DNA of 64,000 nt from Streptomyces chrestomyceticus JCM 4735 (GTDB lineage: Bacteria > Actinomycetota > Actinomycetes > Streptomycetales > Streptomycetaceae): positions 7,006,001 to 7,070,000 of the forward strand of contig NZ_BHZC01000001.1 of the NCBI RefSeq assembly GCF_003865135.1. The letters are read 5' to 3'. Every line of letters starts with the position of its first letter. Position 1 is the first letter of the stretch. This document shows positions 41,059-50,500 of this stretch, piece after piece. The notes beneath the pieces are model-generated. The model saw only the letters and a list, made by a program, of their open reading frames with translations, made no database searches and was not told the DNA's origin. The position numbers and the translations under genes are program-made.

Positions 41059-44000
41059 GACTCTTCGTCACCCTCGCTCCGGCCGCTCCGGCCCGGCCCG
41101 GCTCACCGCAGCCCGCCCCCGAGCGGCGCGACCTGGTTCTGCACACCTCGGGCACGACCACCGTCGGCGCCCTGGCCGCGCGGCTCGCCGGTGACCACGC
41201 CACCGGCGACACGCCCCCCGCCCTCTTCCTCGGCGACCGTGAACTCCCCGCCGACCTGCCGGTGTCCGCCACCGGCATCCGCGACGGCGCGACGCTCGGC
41301 ATCGGCGGTCCCGTACCGCCCGAGCCGGACGGCGGCTACGGCCCCGACCGCACCGAGCTGCCGCCCCCGTCCCGCTCCGCCGACGGCGAGCGGCTGCCGC
41401 GCGCGCCCCGCGTGGAACTCCAGCTCATCGGCGGCCGGGGCGCCGGGCGGGTCTGGCCGCTGGACCTCGGTACGCACACCATCGGCCCCGCGGTGGGCAG
41501 TTCGGTACGGCTGCAGGGCCGCGACGTGCCCGGCGCCGGCATCCGGATCACCGTCCGCCCGGACGGCACGGTGCTGCTGGACGCCGGTGCGGCCGCCCGC
41601 CCGTCCGCCGACCGCACGGCGGCGCACAGCGGCAGGCAGACGCCCGGCCACCGCACCGACGTGGCCCTGTCGGTGCCCGAGCCGCCGCCCGCCCGGCCCC
41701 GTGCCGACGCGGCCCCGCTGCCGCCCCCGCCGCCGCCCGAACTGCCCGACCCGTACGCCGACACCCACCTGCCGGTCCCCGAGGGCTGGGTGGAGTGGCC
41801 GCTCGGCGGTGAGCTGCGGCTGGGCGAGTTCCTGCTGCGGATCGCCGAGCCCACCGAGGCGGACGCCGCGGTGACGGCCTCCGAGGACGGCGCCCACCTG
41901 GACTTCAACCGGCCGCCGCGGATCGTCCCGCCGCTGGTGCCGGAGCGGTTCACACTGCCTTCGCCGCCCTCGCCGCCGCCCCGGCGCACCATCCCGCTGC
42001 TGGTGGTGATCGCGCCGATGTTCATGGGCATCGGCATGGTCGTCTTCCTGCACTCGTACTTCTACCTGATGTTCGCGTTCTTCAGCCCGGTGCTCGCCAT
42101 CGGCAACTACATCAGCTCCCGGCGCAGCGGCTGGCGCGACTTCCTCACCTCGGTCGCCAACTACCGCGCCCGGCGCGCCTCGCTGGAGGACGACGTCAAG
42201 GGCATGGTCGAGCGCGAGCGCGGCCTGCGGGTCGCCGCCGGGCCCGACCCGGCCGCCGCCGGCATGTGGGCCGTCGGCCCCGGCGCCCGGCTGTGGGAAC
42301 GCCGCCGCGGCCACCCCGACCACTTGCTGCTGCGCGTCGGCACGGTCCGCCAGGCGTCGCTGCTGACCATCGAGGACAGCTCCCGCGAGGACAACCACCG
42401 CTCGGTGAACTGGCAGATCCCCGACATGCCGATCGGCGTGGACCTGTGCGGGGACGGCGTCATCGGCATCTCGGGCGAGACCGACGCGGCCCGGGCGCTG
42501 GCCCGCTGGACGGTGGCGCAGGCCGCGGTCCTGCACAGCCCCCGCGACGTACGGATCACCGTGCTCACCGACGCGGCGGGCGCGCCCGCCTGGGAGTGGG
42601 TGCGCTGGCTGCCGCACGCCCGCCCCGGCCAGGGCGGCGTCACCGCGCCGCCCGCCGGCGGGCCCACCGTGACCGTCGGCAACGACCCGGAGACGGTCGC
42701 CAACCGGGTCTCCGAACTGGTCTCCGCGATCCGCTCCCGGTCCCGTTCGCGGGAGTCCGCGATGGGCGGCGCGCTGCTCGCCGAGCCCGACCTCGTCGTC
42801 GTCCTCGACGGCGCGCGGCGGCTGCGGGACGTGCCCGGTGTGGTGCAGGTCCTCAAGGAGGGCCCGTCCGTACGGGTCTTCCTGATCTGCCTCGACCAGG
42901 AGGAGCGGATGCTCCCCGAGGAGTGCGTCACCGTCTGCACGGTCGGCGCCCGCGAGGTGACGCTGCGCCGCACCGGCAGCGCCGACCTCACCGGTATCCG
43001 CCCCGACCTGGTCGACACCGGCTGGTGCGAGCGGATCGCCCGCGCCCTGGCCCCCGTACGCGACGTCACCCCGGACGGCTCCGACGGCCTGCCGGACCGT
43101 GTCAAGCTGCTGGACCTGCTGAACCTGGAACCGCCGCAGGCCGCCGAACTGGCCGCCCGCTGGACCAAGCGCCCGGCCTCCACCGGCGTCCTGCTGGGCG
43201 CCGGCTACACCGGTCCGGTCACCTTCGACCTGGTCAAGGACGGCCCGCACGGCCTGATCGCGGGCACCACCGGCGCCGGCAAGTCCGAACTCCTCCAGAC
43301 GCTGGTGGCCTCCCTGGCGGCGGTCAACCGGCCGGACGAGATGACGTTCGTACTCGTCGACTACAAGGGCGGCAGCGCCTTCGCGGGCTGCGAACGGCTG
43401 CCGCACGTGCTGGGCATGGTCACCGACCTGGACAGCCACCTGGTCGAGCGGGCCCTGACCTCGCTGACCGCCGAACTGACCCGCCGCGAACGCCTCCTGG
43501 CCGACGCGGGCGCCAAGGACCACACCGAGTACCGGGCGATGCGCCGCCGCGACCCCGCGATGGCGCCGCTGCCGAGGCTGCTGCTCATCATCGACGAGTT
43601 CGCCACCCTCGCCCGCGACGTGCCCGAGTTCGTCCCCGGGCTGGTCGGCATCGCCCAGCGCGGCCGTTCGCTCGGCCTGCACCTGCTGCTGGCCACCCAG
43701 CGTCCGGCCGGTGTGGTCACCGCCGACATCCGCGCCAACACCAACCTGCGGATCTCGCTGCGCGTCACCGACGCCCTCGACAGCCAGGACGTCCTGGAGG
43801 TCAACGACGCGGTGTCCATCTCCAGCGACACCCCGGGCCGCGCCCTGGCCCGGATCGGGCACCGGTCGGTGCTGCCGTTCCAGACCGCCTTCGTCGGCGC
43901 CGTGCGCGACGGCGCGCAGGCGCCCCAGGACGCCGGGGACACGGAGCAGAGCACGGCGAAGGCGGCGCAGTCCGACGCCGACGTGTGGACCAGCGAACTC

Positions 44001-45800
44001 ACCTGGTCGCTGCTGGGCCGGACGGCCGCCGAACCCGTCGAGGAGACCGCGGACCTCTTCGACGCCATCCAGGAGGCGATGGACGACCGCGACGCGCCCA
44101 CCGACCTGACGGCCCTGGTCGACGCGGTCCAGCAGGCCGCCGCCGACCTGGAGATCGAGCGGCAGCCCAGCCCCTGGCTGCCCGCCCTGCCGCACGCCGT
44201 CAGCCTGGCCGAACTCCCCGACCGGCCCGACCCGGCCGACGGGCGTCTGGCGCCGGTCGTCTGGGGCCTGGCCGACCTGCCGGGCGCCCAGCGCCAGGAG
44301 CCCCTGGAGCTGGACCTCACCCGCTTCGGGCACCTGTACGTCCTGGGCACGCCGCGCTCCGGCCGCTCCCAGGTCCTGCGCACCATCGGCGGTGCCCTGG
44401 CCCGGCGGCACTCCAGCGCCGACGTTCACCTGTACGGCATCGACGCGGCGGGCGGCGCCCTGTCGCCGCTGTCCGCGCTGCCGCACTGCGGCGCCGTCGT
44501 CCCGCGCGCCGACCTGGAACGGCTGGGCCGCCTGCTGTCCCGCCTGACCGCCGAGATGAGCGCCCGCCAGGAACTGCTCACCTCGCACGGCGCGGCCAAC
44601 CTCACCGAGCTGCGCGCCTTCCTGCCGCCCGCCGAGCGCCCCGCCCACATCGTCGTCCTGATCGACGGCTGGGACTCGCTGGCCGCCCTGCTCAACGACC
44701 ACGACGGCGGCCGCCCGGTCCAGGAGCTGACCTCGCTGATCCGCGAGGGCGCGCCGATGGGCCTGCACGTCATCGCCACGTCCGAACGCGCGCTGATGAC
44801 CGGCAAGGTCGCCTCGCTCAACGACGAGCGGCTGCTGCTGCGGCTGACCGACCGCAACGAGTACAGCCTGGCGGGCATCCCGCCCAAGCAGGTGCCGGCC
44901 GTCGTCCCGCAGGGCCGCGGCTGGCGCGGCGGCAGCGCCACCGAGGTGCAGGTCGCGCTGCTCGGCGAGCGTACGGAAGGGCCGGTCACCGGCCGCGACC
45001 AGGCCGAGGCGCTCAAGCGCATCGGTGAGCGGGCCGAACAGCGCGACCGGGACGTACCCGCCGCGCGCCGCCCCGCGCGCGTGCTGAGCCTGCCGCGTCA
45101 GGTGTCCTTCACCGACGCGTACGAGAAGGTCCCGGCCGCCGAACGGCGTCCGCTGTGGGGCCTGCTCGGCGTCGGCGGCGACGAACTCGGCGCCATCGGC
45201 GTGGACTTCGCGGCCGACGCGCCGTCCTTCCTCGTCAGCGGCCCGCCCGGCAGCGGCCGGTCCACCGCGCTCACCACCCTCGCGGTGTCCCTGCTGGCCG
45301 GTGGCACCCGGGTGGTGGCGCTCACCCCGCGCGAATCGCCGCTGCGGGGCCTGGCCCGGCACCCGCGCGCCGTGGTCATCCAGGACCCGGACCCGCTGGC
45401 CGACGAGGTGACCGCGGCGCTCAACGCCGAACCGGGGCCCGCCGTGATCCTGGTCGACGACGCCGACCTGCTCGCCCAGTTGCCCGCGGCCGACGCGGCG
45501 CTGCGCGAGGTCGCCACCACCGGACGGGACCGCGGCATCGGCCTGGTCGCCGCGGCCACCGCCGAGACGCTGACCTCGGTGGGCATCGGCTGGCTCGGCC
45601 TCGTACGGCGGGTGCGCAAGGGTGTGCTGCTGTCACCGCAGTCGCCGAGCGAGGGCGACATCCTCGGCGTGCGGGTGCCGTACGACCTGCTGCGCGGCCG
45701 TCCGACGCCGGGCCGCGGCCTGACCGTCGACCCGGTCAGCGGCGCGCTGGTGTCGGTGCTGGTGCCGGAGACGGTGCTGCGCGAAGGCGACGCCGGCTGA
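41055..45800 (+). CDS. FHA-FtsK/SpoIIIE T7SS ATPase (EccC/EssC-like)
   Basis: A 1581-residue motor for type VII secretion. The N-terminus has ubiquitin/FHA-like segments (about 1-270), as in EssC. Next come membrane helices (about 313-353, IPLLVVIAPMFMGIGMVVFL...). Three FtsK/SpoIIIE modules follow. Module 1 has GTTGAGKS (737-744) and the Walker B Asp847-Glu848 in LLLIIDEF. Modules 2 and 3 have GTPRSGRS (about 1098) and GPPGSGRS (about 1396), with Arg in place of the P-loop Lys. So only the first module looks like a normal ATPase. The GTG start overlaps the upstream stop. A very strong bidirectional terminator follows. Confidence 0.9.
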   Translation: MRLFVTLAPAAPARPGSPQPAPERRDLVLHTSGTTTVGALAARLAGDHATGDTPPALFLGDRELPADLPVSATGIRDGATLGIGGPVPPEPDGGYGPDRTELPPPSRSADGERLPRAPRVELQLIGGRGAGRVWPLDLGTHTIGPAVGSSVRLQGRDVPGAGIRITVRPDGTVLLDAGAAARPSADRTAAHSGRQTPGHRTDVALSVPEPPPARPRADAAPLPPPPPPELPDPYADTHLPVPEGWVEWPLGGELRLGEFLLRIAEPTEADAAVTASEDGAHLDFNRPPRIVPPLVPERFTLPSPPSPPPRRTIPLLVVIAPMFMGIGMVVFLHSYFYLMFAFFSPVLAIGNYISSRRSGWRDFLTSVANYRARRASLEDDVKGMVERERGLRVAAGPDPAAAGMWAVGPGARLWERRRGHPDHLLLRVGTVRQASLLTIEDSSREDNHRSVNWQIPDMPIGVDLCGDGVIGISGETDAARALARWTVAQAAVLHSPRDVRITVLTDAAGAPAWEWVRWLPHARPGQGGVTAPPAGGPTVTVGNDPETVANRVSELVSAIRSRSRSRESAMGGALLAEPDLVVVLDGARRLRDVPGVVQVLKEGPSVRVFLICLDQEERMLPEECVTVCTVGAREVTLRRTGSADLTGIRPDLVDTGWCERIARALAPVRDVTPDGSDGLPDRVKLLDLLNLEPPQAAELAARWTKRPASTGVLLGAGYTGPVTFDLVKDGPHGLIAGTTGAGKSELLQTLVASLAAVNRPDEMTFVLVDYKGGSAFAGCERLPHVLGMVTDLDSHLVERALTSLTAELTRRERLLADAGAKDHTEYRAMRRRDPAMAPLPRLLLIIDEFATLARDVPEFVPGLVGIAQRGRSLGLHLLLATQRPAGVVTADIRANTNLRISLRVTDALDSQDVLEVNDAVSISSDTPGRALARIGHRSVLPFQTAFVGAVRDGAQAPQDAGDTEQSTAKAAQSDADVWTSELTWSLLGRTAAEPVEETADLFDAIQEAMDDRDAPTDLTALVDAVQQAAADLEIERQPSPWLPALPHAVSLAELPDRPDPADGRLAPVVWGLADLPGAQRQEPLELDLTRFGHLYVLGTPRSGRSQVLRTIGGALARRHSSADVHLYGIDAAGGALSPLSALPHCGAVVPRADLERLGRLLSRLTAEMSARQELLTSHGAANLTELRAFLPPAERPAHIVVLIDGWDSLAALLNDHDGGRPVQELTSLIREGAPMGLHVIATSERALMTGKVASLNDERLLLRLTDRNEYSLAGIPPKQVPAVVPQGRGWRGGSATEVQVALLGERTEGPVTGRDQAEALKRIGERAEQRDRDVPAARRPARVLSLPRQVSFTDAYEKVPAAERRPLWGLLGVGGDELGAIGVDFAADAPSFLVSGPPGSGRSTALTTLAVSLLAGGTRVVALTPRESPLRGLARHPRAVVIQDPDPLADEVTAALNAEPGPAVILVDDADLLAQLPAADAALREVATTGRDRGIGLVAAATAETLTSVGIGWLGLVRRVRKGVLLSPQSPSEGDILGVRVPYDLLRGRPTPGRGLTVDPVSGALVSVLVPETVLREGDAG

Positions 45801-45816
45801 CCGTACGGCAGGCGCG

Positions 45817-45869
45817 TACGACGGTGCCCCGCCACCGGACGAGAGGTCCGGCGGCGGGGCACCGTCGTA
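45817..45869. terminator. Very strong bidirectional terminator
   Basis: TACGACGGTGCCCCGCC at the left (from 45817) pairs perfectly with GGCGGGGCACCGTCGTA at the right (to 45869). An inner CGGAC/GTCCG stem closes on GAGAG. It separates the convergent EccC-like and ESX-like genes. Confidence 0.92.
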
Positions 45870-45880
45870 GGTACGGAAGG

Positions 45881-46189
45881 TCAGCCGGCCTTCTTGGTGC
45901 CCGCCGCGATGTCCGCGTCCATCTTCTCGATGTTGTTCTTGATCTGGTTGAACTGGTTGGCGAAGGAGTTGATGCTCTCCACGGCCTTCTGCAGCGACGC
46001 GGTGAGGTTGGTGTACGACTCCTTCAGCGCCGGGCTGCTCTGCTGCATGAACATGCCGTTGTCCAGCAGGCCCTCGACGGAGGTCTTGGTGCTCAGCAGC
46101 AGCGGGTTGATGTCGTTGACGGCCTGGTTCATCACGCCGGAGACGCGCTGGATCTCGTTGTAGTCGATGTTGATGTTGCCTGCGGGCAT
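45881..46189 (-). CDS. WXG100/ESAT-6-like small secreted protein
   Basis: A 102-residue helical-hairpin protein of the ESX type. Helix 1 (IQRVSGVMNQAVNDINPLLLSTKTSVEGLL) is followed by a turn, LDNGMFMQQ, where the WXG motif would be, but no Trp is present. Helix 2 (LKESYTNLTASLQKAVESINSFANQFNQIKNNIEKMDADI) follows. Length and layout match secreted ESX substrates, so it is probably exported with the giant protein. It is the second gene of a minus-strand pair. Confidence 0.8.
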   Translation of the reverse strand: MPAGNINIDYNEIQRVSGVMNQAVNDINPLLLSTKTSVEGLLDNGMFMQQSSPALKESYTNLTASLQKAVESINSFANQFNQIKNNIEKMDADIAAGTKKAG

Positions 46190-46267
46190 GGTGCTGGCTC
46201 CCTGAATCGCTGTGATGGGTGGAGATCCGGACGGGGTCCGGGGCGCGGCGTGCCGGGGGACGGGCCG

Positions 46268-47284
46268 TCAGTCGTCGGACTTCTTCGGCTTCCAGCCGGT
46301 GTCCCCTTCGGCGTCGTCGCTCGTCCACTCCTCCGTCTTGCCGTCGGTCACCACGGTCTTGGTGCCGCTGCCGTCCTCGTTGACCTCGATGGTGGTGGTC
46401 ACCTCGTGGCCGTTGAGTTCGACGGAGGAGTGGGTCGTACCTTTCACCGTCTGCTCGTTGCCGTCCTCGTCGGGACCGACGGTGGTGTAGGTGGTCTTGG
46501 TGTCCCGGTGACCGGTCTTCTGGTCGGTGACCGAGGTGGTGGTGCCGGTGGTGGTGCTCTCGTTGCCCTCGGTGTCCTTCGTCTTGCTCGTGAAGTCGTC
46601 CGTGGTGGTCTTGTGCTCCGGCGTCTCGGTCTTCGTGGACGTGCCGGTGGTGTTGGTGACGTTGCCGAAGACGTCCGTCGACTTCGAGTCGTACGTACCG
46701 TCGCCGTGGTAGTTCGTGGTGTCGGTCGCCTTCAGGCCGGTCTTGGTCTCCATGGTCGTGGTGACCTTCGTCGGCTCGCCGTCCGGACCGTACTCGTACG
46801 TCGTCGTGGTCTTGTTGCCGTGCCCGTCGTCGGTGGTCCACTCGTGGGGACGCTCACCGGGCTTCTGGGGCTCCTTCGGCAGCAGCTTCGGGTCGAGGTC
46901 CGGGTGCTCCTTCTTGGCCTTCTCGACCGCGTCGTGCCAGGCGTTCCACTCCTCGTCACGGGCCTTCCACAGGTCCGAGGCGATCTGGGCGCTCTGCTTC
47001 GCCGCCTTGTTGGCCAGGTCGAAGTCGAAGTCGGCCCACTTCTTCGCCACACCGTCGTAGAGGTTCTTCAGCTTCTCCAGCTTCTCTTCCGAGCGCTTGA
47101 AGGAGCCTTTCCACGTCGAGTAGTACTTGCGGATCGCCGCGACGGCCACCCGGGAGCCGACCTCGTCGACCGAGTACTCCTGCTTGCTCTCGCGGGCCTG
47201 CTTGACCTCGTCCTTCAGCTTGCCGGACTTCTGCGCGACATCGTTGAGCAGCTCGTAGTCAACGGCTATGTCGGACACGGTCAC
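46268..47284 (-). CDS. Putative T7SS substrate with helical N-terminus and Thr-rich repeats
   Basis: A 338-residue protein. Residues 1-125 are charged helices (DYELLNDVAQKSGKLKDEV...) resembling LXG/WXG-type export domains. From about 146 to 330 it repeats short Thr/Asp/Gly/Lys blocks such as GNKTTTTYEYGPDGEPTKVTTT, similar in feel to YD/RHS-like or beta-solenoid repeats. No toxin domain is recognised. Lysine codons and Thr are more frequent than in neighbours. It is divergent from the giant gene and lies 78 bases upstream of the ESX-like gene in the same operon. Confidence 0.7.
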   Translation of the reverse strand: MTVSDIAVDYELLNDVAQKSGKLKDEVKQARESKQEYSVDEVGSRVAVAAIRKYYSTWKGSFKRSEEKLEKLKNLYDGVAKKWADFDFDLANKAAKQSAQIASDLWKARDEEWNAWHDAVEKAKKEHPDLDPKLLPKEPQKPGERPHEWTTDDGHGNKTTTTYEYGPDGEPTKVTTTMETKTGLKATDTTNYHGDGTYDSKSTDVFGNVTNTTGTSTKTETPEHKTTTDDFTSKTKDTEGNESTTTGTTTSVTDQKTGHRDTKTTYTTVGPDEDGNEQTVKGTTHSSVELNGHEVTTTIEVNEDGSGTKTVVTDGKTEEWTSDDAEGDTGWKPKKSDD

Positions 47285-47513
47285 ACCCCTGGCGCGGTTC
47301 GGAGATCACTTCACGTCTCACATGGTCACACGTATGCGGAAGCGGAACGGTTCACCCCTGATCCGTGGAAGCGGTCCGAAGTGATGTCGTTCACACAGTG
47401 AACCGATCGCTTCGCCCATACGTGAACGTAGGTGTGGTGTCCCATGATCCAGACGCGCGGAACGCGCCGGTCGTGACACCTGTCGAACGGTCTGCTGCAC
47501 GAAGGGAAGAGGC
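47285..47513. promoter_or_regulatory. Divergent control region of the T7SS substrates
   Basis: This 229-base gap separates two divergent putative substrates. It holds TTCAC/GTGAA (47390-47394, 47398-47402) as a perfect inverted repeat and several TTCAC/GTGA half-sites nearby. A common regulator is plausible. GGGAAGAGG precedes TTG 47514. Confidence 0.5.
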
Positions 47514-50500
47514 TTGGCTACGCGTCCCGGTGACTGGGGGGCCCTCGGCCTCGACGGCGACCCGACCCCGGGTGACGCCTCCGCCATCACCACCATCGCC
47601 GACGCGATGCGCGACCTCGCCACGCATGCGGGCACCATCAACAACGGCCTCAAGGCGCTCCAGCAGACCGCCGGTGAAGGCCAGCGCTTCATCGGCAAGA
47701 CCGCCGACCAGCTCCGCGACATGGTCGACGACCACCTGCACAACTTCGTCGGCCATGTCGCGGACTCCTTCAACCAGGCCGAGACGGCGCTGCGCAAGTA
47801 CGCCACCGCCGTCACCGACGCGCAGGCCGACGCCGACGCGGCCCTGACCGCCGCCCAGGGGCTGGACAAGGACGACCCGCAGCTCCAGACCCACAAGGAC
47901 CGGGCCGACGACGCGAAGTCCGCCCTCAGCTCCGCGGCGAGCACCCTGGACAAGTCGCTGGCCTCCGCCGGGTCGCTGATGGTCCAGCCGGTCAGCGACT
48001 GCGACATGTTCTGGGAAGCCTTCCAGTGGCTGACCATCATCCTGTCGGTCATCGCCATCTTCACCGGCGGCGTGCTGGCGATCCTCGCCTGGGGCATGAA
48101 CGCGGTCCTGCTGATCAAGACCATCGTCGACTTCAGCCAGGGCAAGGCGAGCGGCCTGGAGCTCGGCCTCGCCTTCCTCGGCGTGCTCTTCCCCACCACC
48201 AAGGCGCTGCCGGTCGGCTCCATCCTCAAGGGCCTGGGCAGCGTCCTCAAGGGCGGTGTCGAGGGCATCGCGGGCGCCGGCAAGAACATCATCAAGGAGA
48301 TCGGCCACTTCTCCTCGCTGCACAACATGCCGAAGGTCGTGGTGGCGCCGATCGTGCTCGGCATCCACGCGGCGCCCGCCTTCAACATCGTCAACGGCAT
48401 GAAGGGCCTCGGCAACTTCGCCAAGGGCGGCTGGGAGTCGCTGGCGGGCACTGTCGTCAAGGACTGGGCGACGGTCACCAAGAACTTCGACGGCAACTGG
48501 AACAAGCTCGGCGCCTACGCGAAGGTCACCTTCGAGCGCCTCGGCCGGGCGGGCATCGCCACCGTCGTGCCGCTGGACTTCACCGAGATGGGCGTGCTGG
48601 GCTTCGGCGGCGCCGCCCGGCTCGCCTTCGGCGAGCGCGTGCTCGGCATCAATCAGCCGGACCTGCACCGGCTGCTGGCCAACGCGGGGCGTACGGACGC
48701 GGCGCTGGCCAAGGGCATCCACACCGGGGACTTCGGCGCGCTGGCGCCGTTCCGGCCCGTCGGCGGCAACGGTGTGCACTTCGTGCCCGGCAGCTTCGTG
48801 GACCTGTCGGCCCTGCACTTCGTCCCCGGCGGCTTCGGCGGCGTCTCCTTCCCCGGGGTGCACATCCCCTCCGTATCGCCGGGCGGGCTCACCAAGTTCC
48901 CGGGCGCCCTCGTCCCGAACACCATCGGCGGGCTCCACCTGAACGGGCTGAACGCGTTCCGGCCCGGCGGTCTGGGGACGTTCCACTTCAACGGTGTCGG
49001 CAACCTGATGCCCAACGGCATCGGATCGTTCGGACACAGCGGACTGAACCTCAACATCCCCGGCAACCTGGGCGGCCTGGGGATCAAGGGCCTGGGGAAC
49101 GTCACACACGTCGGCGGGAACATGCCGCACGGGGTCACGGTGCCGAACGGGATCACCGTGCCGCACACCGGTGTGACCACACCGCAGGGCATCACCGTCC
49201 CCAGCGGCTCCCTCACCCACACCGGCACCCACGTCGACCAGCCCGGCCTGATCGCCACCCCCGACCTCCACCTGCCGGGCACGACCACGCTCGACAACGG
49301 CCTGAGCGTCCCGGACGTGCACGGCTCCGGCGCCACCCGGCTCATCCAGCAGACGGACTTCGCGGCCGGCCACGTCCGCATGGACAGCAACCTGCTGCTG
49401 TCCGGCAACACCGCCATCGACCTGCTCAAGGACGCCCACGGCTCGTCCGGCGTGCTCGGCCATGTGCCGGAGAGCACCGCTGTCCACGTCCCCGAGACCT
49501 CGTTCGAGAACACCTTCGTGCACGGCATCGGCGACGGCCACTCCATGGCCCGCGGCGCGATCGGGCACGGCGAGGCCCTGGAGGACATGACCTTCCCCGA
49601 GCTGACCGCGCTGGCCAACGGCGACGTCGCGGTGACCGCCTTCCACGGGGACGGCATCAGCTTCCGCATCGGTGACGCGGCCCCGCGCACGATCACCGCC
49701 GACCACCTGGCGGCCACCGCGCCCGGCACGCCCGTGACGACGGCCCCGCAGAACCTGACGAACAACCTGGCGGCTACGCAGCACGTGCCCGGCAGCACGC
49801 AGGTGCCCGGCGTGCACGGCGGCGCGGAAACGATCCGGCCGACGGGTGTGGGGGCACCGGGCGACCTCTCGCTCGTCGCGGGCGCGGTACCCCCGCCCCG
49901 TAACCTGGCCAAGGCCCCCGGCGACGTACCGGCGTCGGTCGGCGCCGACGACCCGGTGCGGCTGAAGACTCCGGACTTCAAGGCCGACAAGACGCCCGGC
50001 GCAGGCACGGGTGCCACGGCCAAGACGACGCCCCGACCCGTCGTCAACGAACACGACATGGCGATGAGCCTGTTGGACACCGGCGACCGCAAGCCGGTCC
50101 CGTCCGCCGGTCACAGCGCCACCTCCAACAGCCCCTCCGGCGTGTCCGCCCTCCCGGACCTGGACGGCGCGGGCGCCCGCGGCGCCACCGGCCCCGCCGA
50201 CAACAGCGTCCTCGACCTGATCGCCCACCCGGGCGGCCCGGCGAAGGCGGGGGACGAGGCCGCGGCCGGCATCCCGGCCGCCGTGAAGGCCACCGACAAC
50301 GCGCCCGCACCGACGCCCGTACCCGCGCCGAAGGCCGAGACGCCCACCCCCGCGCCCGGGTTGAAGGAGCCTGGCGCCGTCAGCGCGCCCCCCGGCAACC
50401 GCTTCGGCGGTTTCTCCGGCGCCGCCGCCCTGAACCATCGCCTGCGCGCACGGAACGACCTGATCCTCGGCGGCTCCGTCGGCCCGGAGGCCGGCGCGAA

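Noticed and set aside
41103..45362. Very long minus-strand open frame opposite the EccC-like gene
   Set aside because: It is a shadow of a GC-rich coding strand. The plus frame has recognisable FtsK motifs; the minus frame has only low-complexity Gly/Arg/Asp sequence.
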